In this document: positions 63,437-64,000 of the stretch, one piece after another
Numbering within the stretch: position 1 is the first letter of the stretch
Layout: each line of letters opens with the position of its first letter
NCBI GenBank assembly: GCA_964577115.1
Contig: CAZNXJ010000010.1
Location: forward strand, 62,001-126,000
From: CAZNXJ01 sp964577115
GTDB lineage: Bacteria; Planctomycetota; Planctomycetia; Pirellulales; Pirellulaceae
Direction: 5' to 3'
Length of the DNA: 64,000 nucleotides
Program-made: the position numbers and the translations under genes
Notes under the pieces: model-generated
Seen by the model: the letters and a program-made list of their open reading frames with translations, nothing else
What the model was told of the DNA's origin: nothing
The model's database searches: none

Positions 63437-64000
63437 TTACTTCAGCACGTCGGCAATGGCTTCGCAGAGCGGCTGCATGTTGGCTTCGGTCATGCCGGCG
63501 ACGTTGATCCGGCCGCTGCTGACGATGTAGATCGAGTGCTTGCTGCGCAGCTCGTCGACCTGCATGGGCGTGAGACCGGAGAACGAAAACATGCCCCGCT
63601 GGTTAAGCAGGAAGGAGAAGTCGCGGGCGACGCCTTTTGCTTTGAGCGTCTTCACGAACAGCTCGCGCATCGAACGGATGCGTGTCCGCATTTCGCCGAC
63701 TTCGTTCTCCCAAAGCGCACGCAGCTCGGGATCGCTAAGCACGAGCGACACGATCGCCGCCCCGTGCTTGGGGGGATTCGAGTAATTCGAGCGGATAACG
63801 GCCTTGAGTTGGCTGAGCGTTGCGGCGGCGGCGTCTGGTGACGGGGCAACGATGCTCAGCGCACCAACGCGCTCGGCATACAGCCCGAAGTTCTTCGAGA
63901 AGGAACTGCAAACCATCAACTCGAGGCCCGCGCGAGCACATGTTTCGATCCCCAGCGCGTCTTCGCGGAGGCCTTGCCCGAAGCCCTGGTAGGCGAAGTC
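63437..64000 (-). CDS. Aromatic/aspartate aminotransferase, C-terminal part (cut by right edge)
   Basis: The last 187 codons of a class I PLP aminotransferase; the start lies beyond the right edge. The PLP lysine is in SSFSKNFGLYAERVGA, preceded by FAYQGFGQGLREDALG, and the C-terminal FSFSGLTPMQVDELRSKHSIYIVSSGRINVAGM block is complete. This is the AspC/TyrB type, which makes aspartate, tyrosine or phenylalanine. The exact specificity cannot be told from this part. Confidence 0.9.
   Translation of the reverse strand, partial: DFAYQGFGQGLREDALGIETCARAGLELMVCSSFSKNFGLYAERVGALSIVAPSPDAAAATLSQLKAVIRSNYSNPPKHGAAIVSLVLSDPELRALWENEVGEMRTRIRSMRELFVKTLKAKGVARDFSFLLNQRGMFSFSGLTPMQVDELRSKHSIYIVSSGRINVAGMTEANMQPLCEAIADVLK

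Overview
The window looks like chromosomal DNA from a planctomycete (Pirellulales-like). It is GC-rich and made mostly of short transcription units. It carries several families largely confined to Planctomycetes and Verrucomicrobia: a PVC-type membrane-bound dehydrogenase with a C-terminal c-type heme domain, a DUF1592/DUF1585-type cytochrome beside a Tat-exported DUF1552 protein, and a DUF1549/DUF1553-type cytochrome beside a Tat-exported DUF1501 protein. I see no insertion sequence, prophage, CRISPR array or rRNA. The phylum call is inferred from protein families.

Layout. 1-5 kb: the N-terminus of a secreted protein leaving the left edge, an amidase with a possible leader peptide, and the large dehydrogenase. 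5-9 kb: a minus-strand cluster (TIM-barrel sugar isomerase, SDR, SIS-domain protein, MetE catalytic domain) of unknown substrate. 9-15.7 kb: a receiver-HATPase regulator, a lipoprotein, a methyltransferase, an esterase, an AhpD-like protein, hpt coupled to a glycosyltransferase, and a small accessory protein. 15.7-20.8 kb: carB and argH, divergent (pyrimidine/arginine synthesis). 20.8-31 kb: an exported HEAT-repeat protein with a receiver-like domain, a sigma-54 activator, hemX-hemA, scpB coupled to a hyperacidic small protein, and a cysteine desulfurase. 31-37 kb: a quinone reductase, a double DUF3467 protein, a three-way fusion of the AmmeMemoRadiSam components, and an acidic/basic/LRR-like protein. 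37-43 kb: DUF1592 and DUF1552 genes, tRNA-Leu(GAG), and a SpoIIE-like phosphatase that lacks a key aspartate. 43-50.9 kb: M13 peptidase, inositol-phosphatase-family protein, beta-helix protein, then an arsR-aquaglyceroporin-CobW unit behind a clear ArsR-type operator. 51-58 kb: a solitary rplC, an aldo/keto reductase, and the DUF1501/PSD1 pair. 58-64 kb: aroE, a methyltransferase, tRNA-Gln(TTG) overlapping the end of bioD, the putrescine pair aguB-aguA, and the C-terminal part of an aromatic/aspartate aminotransferase cut by the right edge.

The most notable items are the single-polypeptide AmmeMemoRadiSam fusion with its unassigned middle segment, the ArsR-controlled aquaporin/GTPase unit, two intergenic regions dense in perfect hairpins (about 41.24-41.31 kb and 43.48-43.65 kb), and the tRNA-Gln gene whose antisense strand encodes the end of BioD. 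All family calls come from reading motifs by eye. No database search was run.
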